A DNA stretch of 64,000 nt from Bacteroides pyogenes DSM 20611 = JCM 6294 (GTDB taxonomy: Bacteria > Bacteroidota > Bacteroidia > Bacteroidales > Bacteroidaceae): contig NZ_KE386623.1 in assembly GCF_000428105.1 (NCBI RefSeq), positions 156,963 to 220,962 of the forward strand, in the 5' to 3' direction. The position numbers and the translations under genes were made by a program. Below are positions 16,838 to 24,451 of this stretch, in pieces (position 1 is the first letter of the stretch; each line of letters starts with the position of its first letter). The notes beneath the pieces were generated by a model. The model worked only from the letters and a program-made list of their open reading frames with translations, did not search any database and was not told the origin of the DNA.

Positions 16838-16991
16838 CCCGTTATCGAAGCGTTTTCAGCTATGCAAAACATTGTGTATCAAAGCATAAGCACCATAATT
16901 ACAGAAAGATAAGTTACCGAAAAGCCTTCCGTCAGTTACCGTCTTCTACCTCTTCGTTACCATTCAAGGAATAGACTAACGATTTGGTAAC
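16834..16991. repeat. GTTACC repeats upstream of the integrase: candidate arm-type sites
   Basis: GTTACC occurs at 16834, 16913, 16935 and 16956 on the plus strand and inverted at 16986, five copies in 158 bases. Another lies at 14493 beyond the truncated recombinase. Clustered short repeats beside an integrase gene near an element end are typical of integrase arm-binding sites. Confidence 0.5.
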
Positions 16992-17132
16992 GGAACTTCT
17001 GCACAAATCCACGCTTTCTGCACTTTTATCCTCTGTGTAGAACATAGAGAAATACTGCAAATCCCTCTCATTTCCATTTACTTACCTCTCATCTACAACC
17101 TAATACCCTTTCCGAAGATAGTTCCTCGACGG

Positions 17133-17160
17133 AAAAAAAAGTTTCCCCAGTGGGAAAAAA
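17133..17160 (-). terminator. nadE terminator
   Basis: Read leftward from nadE, TTCCC pairs with GGGAA around a short loop and is followed by eight T residues (A run at 17133-17140 on the plus strand). Because it belongs to nadE, chromosomal sequence extends at least this far left. Confidence 0.6.
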
Positions 17161-17216
17161 CTGAAACTTCCGATAATTGGTTTATAAGTGCCACAGCCTA
17201 CCGGATTCGGTACGCT

Positions 17217-19148
17217 TTAAAGCTTTTCAAACTCCACATCTTTCAGCCAGATTGAGGCGCTTGCGTCGCTGGGCATCCGCCAGTCGCCGCGCGGACTCAG
17301 TGAGATGCTTCCCACTTTAGGCCCGTCGGGCATGCAAGAACGTTTGAACTGTTGACTGAAGAAACGGCGCAGGAAGATGGAAAGCCATTTCCTGACAGTC
17401 GGTTCGTCGTAGCTGTCCTTGAACGCCATTGTTGCCAGATAGAAAATCTTCGAAGGGCGGAAGCCGAAACGCATGAAGTAATAAAGGAAAAAATCGTGCA
17501 GTTCGTAAGGGCCTACCAAGTCTTCCGTCTTTTGGCTGATTTCTCCGTTCGCATCCGCCGGAATCAATTCGGGGCTGATGGGCGTATCCGCAATATCGAG
17601 GAGGGTAGTCTGCGCAGTCGCTTCCATCTCGTTTTCGGCCACCCATTGTACCAGGTATTTTACCAACGTCTTCGGGATGCTTGCATTGACGCTGTACATC
17701 GACATGTGGTCGCCGTTGTATGTAGCCCATCCCAGTGCCAGCTCAGACAAGTCGCCCGTCCCTATCACTATTCCGTTCGTTTGGTTGGCTACGTCCATCA
17801 AAATCTGTGTACGTTCGCGTGCTTGGGCATTCTCATACGTTGTGTCGTGTACACGAATGTCATGTCCGATATCTTTGAAATGTTGGATGCAGGCCTCTTT
17901 GATGCTGATTTCCCGAATCGACACCTCCGATGAGCGCATCAGCTCGATGGCGTTGTGGTAAGTGCGGTCGGTTGTTCCGAATCCGGGCATCGTGATTCCG
18001 ATAATCCCTTTGCGCGGAAGCTTCAGCTTGTCGAAAGCTTTTATGCAGACAAGCAGTGCCAATGTGGAATCGAGTCCGCCGGATATGCCGACAACCACCT
18101 GCTTCGCCCCGATATGTACCAACCGTTGCGCCAGCCCCGCTACCTGAATGGAGAAAATCTCCCGGCAACGATCGTCCAGTTCGGATCCCTTGGGCACGAA
18201 CGGGTGCGGGTCGAACTCCCGAGTCAATATCAGTTCCTTGCTGTTTACGAGTTCGGTAGGAATTAAAACAGCTTTGCGCCCTTCCAAATTCGCCTGATTG
18301 GCGGCGAAAGTCGTATTCACTCTTCGTTCCGCCCGTATGCGTTCCACATCGATTTCACTGATTATCAACTGTTCTTCCATGCTGAATCGTTCGCTTTGCG
18401 CCAGAAGGGAACCGTTCTCGTAAATCATTCCGTTACCGGCGAAAACGATGTCGGTGGTAGATTCGCCGAATCCGCAGGATGAAAACACGTATCCTGCGAT
18501 GCAACGCGCCGATTGCTGGCTGATGAGTGAACAAAGGTACCGATGCTTTCCGATGCTTTCGTTATCGGCAGATAAGTTGAATAAAATCTCTGCGCCTTGC
18601 AATGCGAGCGAAGAGCTGGGCGGTATCGCCGACCAAAGGTCTTCACATATCTCTATGGCGAATTTGACATTCGATGTTTCGAAAATCAGGTTAGAACCGA
18701 TGGAAATAGTCTGTCCGCAAAGCCGTACGCTCTCTTCACTGAGTTGAGCGGCCGAAGTAAACCAGCGTTGCTCATAAAATTCCTTATAATTGGGAAGATA
18801 AGTTTTAGCCGCTACGCCCAGTATTTTCCCTCTCTGAATCACTACGGCCGCATTGATTACCGTTGAGTCGGCAACAACCGGCATCCCCACGATAGCGATA
18901 ATGTCGAGCTGGCGGGTGTTGCTCAAAATTTGCATAAGCCTGCGCTCGGCTTCTTCAAGCAGAAGCTGCTGCCCCAACAAATCGCCGCAGGTATATCCCG
19001 TGACGCTCAATTCCGGAAATGCGATTATTTCTACTCCTTTGCCTTCGGCTATGGCAATCAGGCCTTTAATTCTTTCCGCATTGAATTTGCAGTCGCCCAC
19101 TTTCACCTGTGGAATAGCTGCGGCTACTTTAACGAATCCGTAGTTCAT
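17217..19148 (-). CDS. nadE: Glutamine-dependent NAD+ synthetase
   Basis: The 643-residue protein couples an N-terminal nitrilase-type glutaminase to a C-terminal ATP-dependent synthetase and makes NAD+ from nicotinate adenine dinucleotide. The glutaminase triad is visible as Glu46 (FPELSVTGY), Lys115 (AAKTYLPNY) and Cys168 (IEICEDLW). The synthetase P-loop SGGLDS lies at residues 356-361. Length and domain order fit the bacterial long form. It has its own promoter box at 19174-19181 and a terminator at 17133-17160, and is divergent from the PerR-like gene. The mobile element has inserted just beyond its terminator without damaging the gene. Confidence 0.95.
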   Translation of the reverse strand: MNYGFVKVAAAIPQVKVGDCKFNAERIKGLIAIAEGKGVEIIAFPELSVTGYTCGDLLGQQLLLEEAERRLMQILSNTRQLDIIAIVGMPVVADSTVINAAVVIQRGKILGVAAKTYLPNYKEFYEQRWFTSAAQLSEESVRLCGQTISIGSNLIFETSNVKFAIEICEDLWSAIPPSSSLALQGAEILFNLSADNESIGKHRYLCSLISQQSARCIAGYVFSSCGFGESTTDIVFAGNGMIYENGSLLAQSERFSMEEQLIISEIDVERIRAERRVNTTFAANQANLEGRKAVLIPTELVNSKELILTREFDPHPFVPKGSELDDRCREIFSIQVAGLAQRLVHIGAKQVVVGISGGLDSTLALLVCIKAFDKLKLPRKGIIGITMPGFGTTDRTYHNAIELMRSSEVSIREISIKEACIQHFKDIGHDIRVHDTTYENAQARERTQILMDVANQTNGIVIGTGDLSELALGWATYNGDHMSMYSVNASIPKTLVKYLVQWVAENEMEATAQTTLLDIADTPISPELIPADANGEISQKTEDLVGPYELHDFFLYYFMRFGFRPSKIFYLATMAFKDSYDEPTVRKWLSIFLRRFFSQQFKRSCMPDGPKVGSISLSPRGDWRMPSDASASIWLKDVEFEKL

Positions 19149-19173
19149 CTTCTTCTTTTTTTAGATACTCATG

Positions 19174-19181
19174 CAAAAATA
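19174..19181 (-). promoter_or_regulatory. Promoter -7 box of nadE
   Basis: The minus strand reads TATTTTTG, matching TAnnTTTG, 26 bases before the nadE ATG. Confidence 0.55.
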
Positions 19182-19229
19182 GGAAATAGTTTCGCCCAAC
19201 CGAAGTATTATCGAAAAAAACTGGATTCG

Positions 19230-19261
19230 TTTGCAAATAAACCAAAGATTTTCTATATTTG
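19230..19261 (+). promoter_or_regulatory. Promoter of the PerR-like regulator gene
   Basis: TTTG (19230-19233), a 20-base spacer and TATATTTG (19254-19261) form a complete Bacteroidetes-type promoter. The start codon at 19309 follows after about 40 bases of leader. Confidence 0.7.
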
Positions 19262-19308
19262 CATCAAATTAATAATTGTAATAAATACAATTCTGTAAAG
19301 AGAAGAAG

Positions 19309-19725
19309 ATGATGAGAGCATACGACCGATTGCTGGCGCATAACATAAAGCCTTCCATGCAGCGTATCGCCATTATGGAATATCTGATAGAGCATCGAAC
19401 GCACCCTTCGGCTGATGAAATATATACAGCCTTGTCTCCTTCTATGCCTACATTATCGAAAACCACAGTCTATAACACTTTGAAACTGTTTTCGGAGCAG
19501 GGGGCTACATTGATGCTTACGATTGATGACCGGAATACGAATTTCGATGCCGACACTTCGCCTCACGCCCACTTCCTTTGCAAAAAATGCGGGCAGATTT
19601 ACGATCTGGATTGTCCCGATTTTATGAAAGAATCGGAAAGTCGGGCAATAGACGAGCATCAGGCAATGGAAGTCCACCTTTATTATAAAGGTATATGTAA
19701 GAATTGCTTAAGAAAAGATATATAA
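19309..19725 (+). CDS. Fur-family regulator, PerR-like
   Basis: The 138-residue protein has the Fur winged-helix N-terminus (ADEIYTALS, TLSKTTVYNTLKLF as recognition region) and a metal-binding dimerisation domain. Zinc ligands are two CxxC pairs (Cys91/Cys94 and Cys130/Cys133). The regulatory metal site contains His86, His88 and Asp80 in NFDADTSPHAHF; an aspartate at that position is characteristic of the peroxide sensor PerR, where Fur usually has glutamate. A rubrerythrin gene starts 36 bases downstream on the same strand, which supports a peroxide-stress role. A second ATG one codon later is an equally possible start. The PerR assignment is inference from these residues and context. Confidence 0.85.
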   Translation: MMRAYDRLLAHNIKPSMQRIAIMEYLIEHRTHPSADEIYTALSPSMPTLSKTTVYNTLKLFSEQGATLMLTIDDRNTNFDADTSPHAHFLCKKCGQIYDLDCPDFMKESESRAIDEHQAMEVHLYYKGICKNCLRKDI

Positions 19726-19761
19726 GCGTAATTGACTAATTAATTTAAAATTCTGAGAAAA

Positions 19762-20322
19762 ATGAAGAAATTTAGATGTACTGTTTGTGGCTACGTTCAC
19801 GAAGGTGATGCAGCTCCTGAGAAATGTCCCTTGTGTAAGGCGCCTGCCAGCAAATTTGTTGAAGTGGTAGAAACCGAAGGCGGTCCGTTGGCATTTGCAG
19901 ACGAGCACGTAATCGGTGTCGCAAAGGGATGCGATGAGGAAATGATTAAGGATTTGAACAATCACTTCATGGGCGAATGTACGGAAGTTGGTATGTATCT
20001 CGCAATGAGCCGTCAGGCCGACCGTGAAGGTTATCCTGAAATCGCAGACGCTTTCAAGCGTTATGCTTTTGAAGAAGCAGACCATGCTTCAAGATTCGCC
20101 GAACTTTTGGGCGACTGCGTATGGGATACCAAAACCAATCTTAAGAAACGTATGGAAGCCGAGCAAGGTGCATGTGAAGATAAGAAACGAATCGCTACCC
20201 GTGCCAAAGCTTTGAATTTGGATGCCATCCACGATACGGTACATGAGATGTGCAAGGACGAAGCCCGTCACGGTAAAGGTTTTGAAGGACTTTACAACCG
20301 TTATTTCGGTGATAAGAAATAA
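19762..20322 (+). CDS. rbr: Reverse rubrerythrin (rubredoxin domain at the N-terminus)
   Basis: The 186-residue cytoplasmic protein carries an N-terminal rubredoxin domain (Cys6, Cys9, Cys22, Cys25 binding one iron) followed by a ferritin-like four-helix diiron domain with ligands in [17 protein letters not shown] and [10 protein letters not shown]. Classical rubrerythrin has the opposite order; this arrangement is known as reverse rubrerythrin and reduces hydrogen peroxide in anaerobes. It is likely co-transcribed with the PerR-like regulator upstream and closed by a strong terminator at 20374. Confidence 0.92.
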   Translation: MKKFRCTVCGYVHEGDAAPEKCPLCKAPASKFVEVVETEGGPLAFADEHVIGVAKGCDEEMIKDLNNHFMGECTEVGMYLAMSRQADREGYPEIADAFKRYAFEEADHASRFAELLGDCVWDTKTNLKKRMEAEQGACEDKKRIATRAKALNLDAIHDTVHEMCKDEARHGKGFEGLYNRYFGDKK

Positions 20323-20373
20323 TCAGCTTTATAAGAGACTTTAAAGAGACTGTCTGACAAGTTCTCAGTTAAC

Positions 20374-20425
20374 AATTTCACCTCCGCTCCGGATTATAAT
20401 CTTGGCGGAGGTGAAATTTTATTTT
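20374..20425 (+). terminator. Terminator after the rubrerythrin gene
   Basis: AATTTCACCTCCGC (20374-20387) pairs perfectly with GCGGAGGTGAAATT (20405-20418), followed by TTATTTT. Confidence 0.9.
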
Positions 20426-20512
20426 CGAGAATTGGCCGGACATTTTTTATGTTGGCTTTAAACGTGCTTAGTATATTTTTATGGAGTGTGTTTATAAATA
20501 GATTTTTTCGGT

Positions 20513-20520
20513 TATATTTG
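20513..20520 (+). promoter_or_regulatory. Promoter -7 box of the nitroreductase gene
   Basis: TATATTTG matches TAnnTTTG exactly, 26 bases before the ATG at 20547. Confidence 0.6.
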
Positions 20521-20546
20521 TCTGTCAACCATAAAATAGTACGATC

Positions 20547-21185
20547 ATGAGAAAATTACAGCTGTTTTTGTTGGGTTCGGTGTTTTCTCTTGCGGCGGCT
20601 TTTGCTGCCGATAAGGTGATTGAACTCCCTAAGCCGAACCTGAACCGTGGAGGTACGGTAATGAAAGCATTGTCCGAGCGTCAATCCACACGCGAGTATG
20701 CATCGAAAGCATTGAGTCTGTCCGATCTTTCCGATTTGCTGTGGGCGGCCAATGGAGTGAATCGTTCCGCTTCGGGCAAACGTACGGCGCCTTCGGCTAT
20801 GAATAAGCAAGAAGTCGATATCTATGTGGTGTTGCCTCAAGGCAGTTATTTGTACGATGCCAAAAGTCACCGCCTGCATTTAGTGGCCGAAGGCGATCAC
20901 CGCGGGGCGGTTGCCGCAGCACAGGATTTTGTAAAAGCGGCTCCGGTATCGTTGGTTTTGGTGAGCGATATCGCCCGTTTCGGAGATGCGGGCAATACGC
21001 GTTATCAATTGATAGGGGCTATGGACGCAGGGATTGTTTCGCAAAATATTTCTGTGTTTTGCGCGGCGGCACATTTGGCTACTGTTCCTCGTGCCACAAT
21101 GGATGACGCCGCTTTGCAGAGGGTTTTAAAACTGCGAAAGGGGCAGATGCTGATGTTGAATCATCCGGTAGGATACTTCAAGTAA
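20547..21185 (+). CDS. Exported nitroreductase-family (SagB/ThcOx-like) protein
   Basis: The 212-residue protein starts with a signal peptide (MRKLQLFLLGSVFSLAAAFA) and continues with the nitroreductase fold. Visible hallmarks are the FMN-contact region SERQSTREYAS, LLWAANGVNRSASGKRTAPSA, the ALYDAKSH-like turn (YLYDAKSHRLH), and the C-terminal GAMDAGIVSQNISVFCAA helix. These resemble the SagB/ThcOx-type subgroup. It would bind flavin and catalyse a redox step in the periplasm; the substrate is not evident. It stands alone between a terminator and a long hairpin, next to genes for peroxide and thiol redox control. Confidence 0.8.
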   Translation: MRKLQLFLLGSVFSLAAAFAADKVIELPKPNLNRGGTVMKALSERQSTREYASKALSLSDLSDLLWAANGVNRSASGKRTAPSAMNKQEVDIYVVLPQGSYLYDAKSHRLHLVAEGDHRGAVAAAQDFVKAAPVSLVLVSDIARFGDAGNTRYQLIGAMDAGIVSQNISVFCAAAHLATVPRATMDDAALQRVLKLRKGQMLMLNHPVGYFK

Positions 21186-21226
21186 CCGGTTTGCTGTCTT
21201 CTTCATCGAAGATTCTGACAAAAGAA

Positions 21227-21290
21227 GCGGATCGATACAGAGTCTCTCACAGAGAGTTTCTTTTCTCTTGAGAATTTTGTATTGATCCGC
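21227..21290 (+). terminator. Long hairpin after the nitroreductase gene
   Basis: GCGGATCGATAC (21227-21238) pairs with GTATTGATCCGC (21279-21290) with one G-T pair; inside lie further short arms (CTCTCACAGAGAG). No T run follows, so it may act as a stabilising structure separating convergent genes. Confidence 0.45.
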
Positions 21291-21317
21291 ATTCGCTGAT
21301 AACTAACCTTTCTAACC

Positions 21318-21782
21318 TTATTTCAACAAGAAGCTATCTATTGCTTTCTTATAAGTGTCTTTGTCTGCTGCGCCACGCATGAGTTGGGGTTCGCCTTTCA
21401 TAGGGATGAACACGAAAAGCGGAATGCTTGTTGCGTTGAACAACGACGCCAGCTCTCTTTGCTTGTCGACGTTTACTTTATAGATCACGATTTTTCCGGC
21501 ATATTCTTTTGCCAACTCCTTCATGATGGGAGCTACTTGGCGGCACGGACCGCACCAATCGGCATACAAATCGATAATGGCAGGCTTGTTTCCCTGGTAT
21601 TTCCAGTCTTTGGATTTCTCGTAGTTGAATACTTCTTTCAAAAACATAGCCTTATCCATCTGGATTACTTCACTGTTGGTCGCGGTTACTTTTTTATTTT
21701 GCGAGTTTTGTGCCTGAATGTGCGCCGTATGGCCGAAAGCGCAAACTAATGCGAGAGTGATTCCCGCCAATATATTCTTCAT
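21318..21782 (-). CDS. Exported thioredoxin-fold protein
   Basis: The 154-residue protein has an N-terminal signal peptide (MKNILAGITLALVCAFGHTAHIQAQ) and a thioredoxin domain with the active site Trp76-Cys-Gly-Pro-Cys80 and the cis-proline region SIPLFVFIP. It probably acts as a periplasmic thiol-disulfide oxidoreductase. The start at 21782 was chosen over an upstream in-frame codon because it opens the signal peptide. It lies 11 bases after the cytoplasmic thioredoxin gene, so the two form an operon in which reducing power could be handled on both sides of the membrane. Confidence 0.88.
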   Translation of the reverse strand: MKNILAGITLALVCAFGHTAHIQAQNSQNKKVTATNSEVIQMDKAMFLKEVFNYEKSKDWKYQGNKPAIIDLYADWCGPCRQVAPIMKELAKEYAGKIVIYKVNVDKQRELASLFNATSIPLFVFIPMKGEPQLMRGAADKDTYKKAIDSFLLK

Positions 21783-21793
21783 ATCGTTATGTT

Positions 21794-22090
21794 TTAATAA
21801 TTCTGTTCGATTACATTTTTCAATTCTTTGGCTTGGATGATGCCTGAATATCTCCAAACGGCTTTCCCATTTTTGAAAAGCATTAACGTAGGAACTGCCT
21901 GTATGCGGTGTTGTATGGCCAGTTCTCTGTGTTGGTCGACATCTATCTTCACGATGCGGGCATTATCTCCGACCATTGATTTTACTTCTTCCAAGACGGG
22001 TTTCATAGCTTTGCACGGGCCGCACCATTCTGCAAAGAAGTCTACTAAAACAGGAGTCGGCGATTTTATCAAATCTTCAAATTTTTCCAT
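21794..22090 (-). CDS. trxA: Thioredoxin
   Basis: The 98-residue cytoplasmic protein is a compact thioredoxin with active site Trp22-Cys23-Gly-Pro-Cys26 (FFAEWCGPCKAM), the DQHRELAIQH helix and the cis-proline loop AVPTLMLFK. It is slightly shorter than the usual 105 residues. It reduces protein disulfides using electrons from thioredoxin reductase. It is the first gene of a two-gene operon with the exported thioredoxin-fold protein. Confidence 0.93.
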   Translation of the reverse strand: MEKFEDLIKSPTPVLVDFFAEWCGPCKAMKPVLEEVKSMVGDNARIVKIDVDQHRELAIQHRIQAVPTLMLFKNGKAVWRYSGIIQAKELKNVIEQNY

Positions 22091-22195
22091 AATCTTTTTT
22101 CTAAGTTAGCTTTTGCCTTATCAGGCTGTTATTTCAAATCTCTTTTTGATATAACGGAGATATTCGTTTTTTTGTTCATCGGTCAAACAAATAGG

Positions 22196-22272
22196 GAAAA
22201 AAGAAAGACGCATATTCCCGCAAATCGGGGCATGCTTATGATGCGATGTCCCGGAATACGGAAATATGCGTC
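22196..22272 (-). terminator. Terminator after the S46 peptidase pair
   Basis: Read leftward, GACGCATATT (plus 22263-22272) pairs with AATATGCGTC (plus 22207-22216) with a long loop and is followed by a T-rich tract (A-rich 22196-22206 on the plus strand). Confidence 0.65.
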
Positions 22273-22291
22273 CCGATCTTTTCCTTATTTG

Positions 22292-24451
22292 TTAATCTTC
22301 GATAGATAACTCATCGATGAGATGAGAAGCGCCTGCAAACTTGTCGATGATGAATAATGTGTATCTGATGTCCACACAAGCGGCTCGTTGCGAAGAAGGA
22401 CGGAAAGCGATGTCTCCGGTAAGGCCTTCATAATTCCGGTCGAATCCGGTTCCTACCAGTTGCCCTTTCCTGTTGAACACAGGGCTTCCGGAGTTTCCTC
22501 CCGTATTGTCTGTGTTTACGATAAAGCAAACAGGCATTTCGCCGTTTTTGCCGTAGCGTCCGTAATCTTTAGCCTTATATAGTTCTTTGAGCTTCTGCGG
22601 AACCACAAATTCCCAATTATCGGGATCTTCCTTTTCCATTACGCCTTTCAGCGTAGTATGTGCTTCGTACACCATTCCGTCGGCAGGTTCGTACGGGAGT
22701 ACCCGTCCGTAGGTGAGGCGTAGCGTAGAGTTTGCGTCCGGATAGATGGCAATTCCTTTCTCCTGTCTCAAATCCATCATCCCTTTTACCCATACTTTGT
22801 GGGCGGCATTGTAGTGTTCGTTGGCCGCCTTCATGGCGATGGCGGTGTTCAATATACCGTCGGTTATGGAGTGTTTGAACAACACCATCCAGTCGTGGGT
22901 TATTTTATACAAGTTCGGCTTTCGGATGAATTTGTCGAAGTTCGCCCGGTTACCGAAAATCGAGTGTTCGAAACACGCGTCGATGAATGCGTCGCTATCC
23001 CCTTTGAAGCGTTTGTTTATGACTTCGAAGATCGTGATTCGTTGCGTTGCAGGGATGTATCCGGCATACGTTTTCAACATTTCTTTACCCACCATACGTT
23101 CCACTTCGGGGAACGGCACGGAAGCGAAGAACTTCTCGCCCTCTTCTTTCAATTTTACCGTTGCCGCTTGTATCTTTTGCTTGTCTTTCGCTTTCAAAGC
23201 TGCGGCTAAGGTTGCCGTTGAGGGAATACGCATAAAATCGAGCGCCGTAACCAACGCTTCGTTTATTGCTTGCTGATGGTATAAAGCATCACGCCGTTGC
23301 GCCACGATCGAGCGTATTGCATCGAATGCTTTCCGGTAAGAGTCGTCTCCTTTGGCACGACCGTGAGCCAACAGCTCTTCTTGCTGCGCCCGCTTCGTGT
23401 CGAGTACCTTTAGTCGCACCAGTCCTTCGTTCATGCCGATGGCATTTTTCCAGTAATTGGCTGAAGAAGCGTATTTACTGGCGTAATGAATACGTACGGC
23501 AGGGTCTTTCAGCATTTGTTCCATCAGAACTTTTTGGCGGACATCGCGAACGTGGTGGCGCATGAAATTGGTGGTTTGCATCCGTTCTTCCACTTCGTCG
23601 GAAATCATGTACCGCCAGTTACGTCCGGGGAAGCCCATGACAAAAGTAAAATCGCCCTCCTGCACGCCGGCAAGGCTTATCTTTAAATGTTTCTTCACCT
23701 TTAAAGGAACGTTCTCTTTGGAGTATGGAGCCGGTTTGCCGTTCTTGTCGGCATAAATTCGGAATAGAGAGAAATCTCCCGTATGGCGCGGCCACATCCA
23801 GTTGTCCGTGTCCGCCCCGAACTTGCCGATCGAAGAAGGCGGGGCGCCTACCATGCGTATATCACTGTACACCGTTTTCACGAAGAGGTAGTATTTATTT
23901 CCTCCGTAGAATGCTTTCAATTCCAGCTTGGTGGCAGGAGTCACTTCTATGTTTTCCGCTTTTGCGAAGCGTTGGGCTACCGTGTTCAGGTACGTTTGCG
24001 ACAGATAGTTGGTACCTTCCGGATCTTCGTCTTTCTTCAACTGCTCGTTGACGTAGTCGGTCACGTCGAGAATACGGTCGATGAAAGTGACGGTCAGTCC
24101 CGGTGTCGGAAGTTCCGCGTCGCGATTCATCGCCCAAAAACCATCCGTCAGGTAATCATGTTCCACATTGCTGTGTTGTTGGATGGCTCCGTAACCGCAA
24201 TGATGATTGGTCAATACCAATCCTTCGGAAGAGATGACTTCTCCCGTACAACCGCTTCCGAAGTGTACAACCGCATCTTTCAGCGAAAGTCCGTTCGCAT
24301 TGTATACTTCTTCGATAGGAAGCTCAAGTCCCAGATCCCTCATGGCAACCGCGTTCTGAGCCTTCAGGTCGGTCAGCATCCACATCCCTTCGTCGGCGTG
24401 GATGCTGAGGGTTGCCAATGAAAAAAGTGTAAATAATACTTGTTTCTTCAT
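22292..24451 (-). CDS. dpp11: S46 dipeptidyl peptidase, DPP11 type (acidic P1)
   Basis: The 719-residue periplasmic serine exopeptidase has a signal peptide ending near SIHA, catalytic His84 (TNHHCGYG), a catalytic aspartate in HTGDFSLFR and Ser654 (GGNSGSPV). The residue after FD in GTGFDRNYEG is Arg672, equivalent to Arg673 of Porphyromonas DPP11, which selects Asp/Glu at P1. It removes dipeptides from the N-termini of peptides for amino-acid nutrition. It overlaps its paralogue by one base (TAATG), so the two are translated as a coupled operon. The specificity call rests on this one residue and on knowledge of the family. Confidence 0.88.
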   Translation of the reverse strand: MKKQVLFTLFSLATLSIHADEGMWMLTDLKAQNAVAMRDLGLELPIEEVYNANGLSLKDAVVHFGSGCTGEVISSEGLVLTNHHCGYGAIQQHSNVEHDYLTDGFWAMNRDAELPTPGLTVTFIDRILDVTDYVNEQLKKDEDPEGTNYLSQTYLNTVAQRFAKAENIEVTPATKLELKAFYGGNKYYLFVKTVYSDIRMVGAPPSSIGKFGADTDNWMWPRHTGDFSLFRIYADKNGKPAPYSKENVPLKVKKHLKISLAGVQEGDFTFVMGFPGRNWRYMISDEVEERMQTTNFMRHHVRDVRQKVLMEQMLKDPAVRIHYASKYASSANYWKNAIGMNEGLVRLKVLDTKRAQQEELLAHGRAKGDDSYRKAFDAIRSIVAQRRDALYHQQAINEALVTALDFMRIPSTATLAAALKAKDKQKIQAATVKLKEEGEKFFASVPFPEVERMVGKEMLKTYAGYIPATQRITIFEVINKRFKGDSDAFIDACFEHSIFGNRANFDKFIRKPNLYKITHDWMVLFKHSITDGILNTAIAMKAANEHYNAAHKVWVKGMMDLRQEKGIAIYPDANSTLRLTYGRVLPYEPADGMVYEAHTTLKGVMEKEDPDNWEFVVPQKLKELYKAKDYGRYGKNGEMPVCFIVNTDNTGGNSGSPVFNRKGQLVGTGFDRNYEGLTGDIAFRPSSQRAACVDIRYTLFIIDKFAGASHLIDELSIED

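Noticed and set aside
16829..16838. CTnDOT-type core site (GTAnnTTTGC on the minus strand) as the element end
   Set aside because: It is positioned as the recombinase promoter, and the same decamer occurs before an ordinary chromosomal gene at 28018, so it is not diagnostic.
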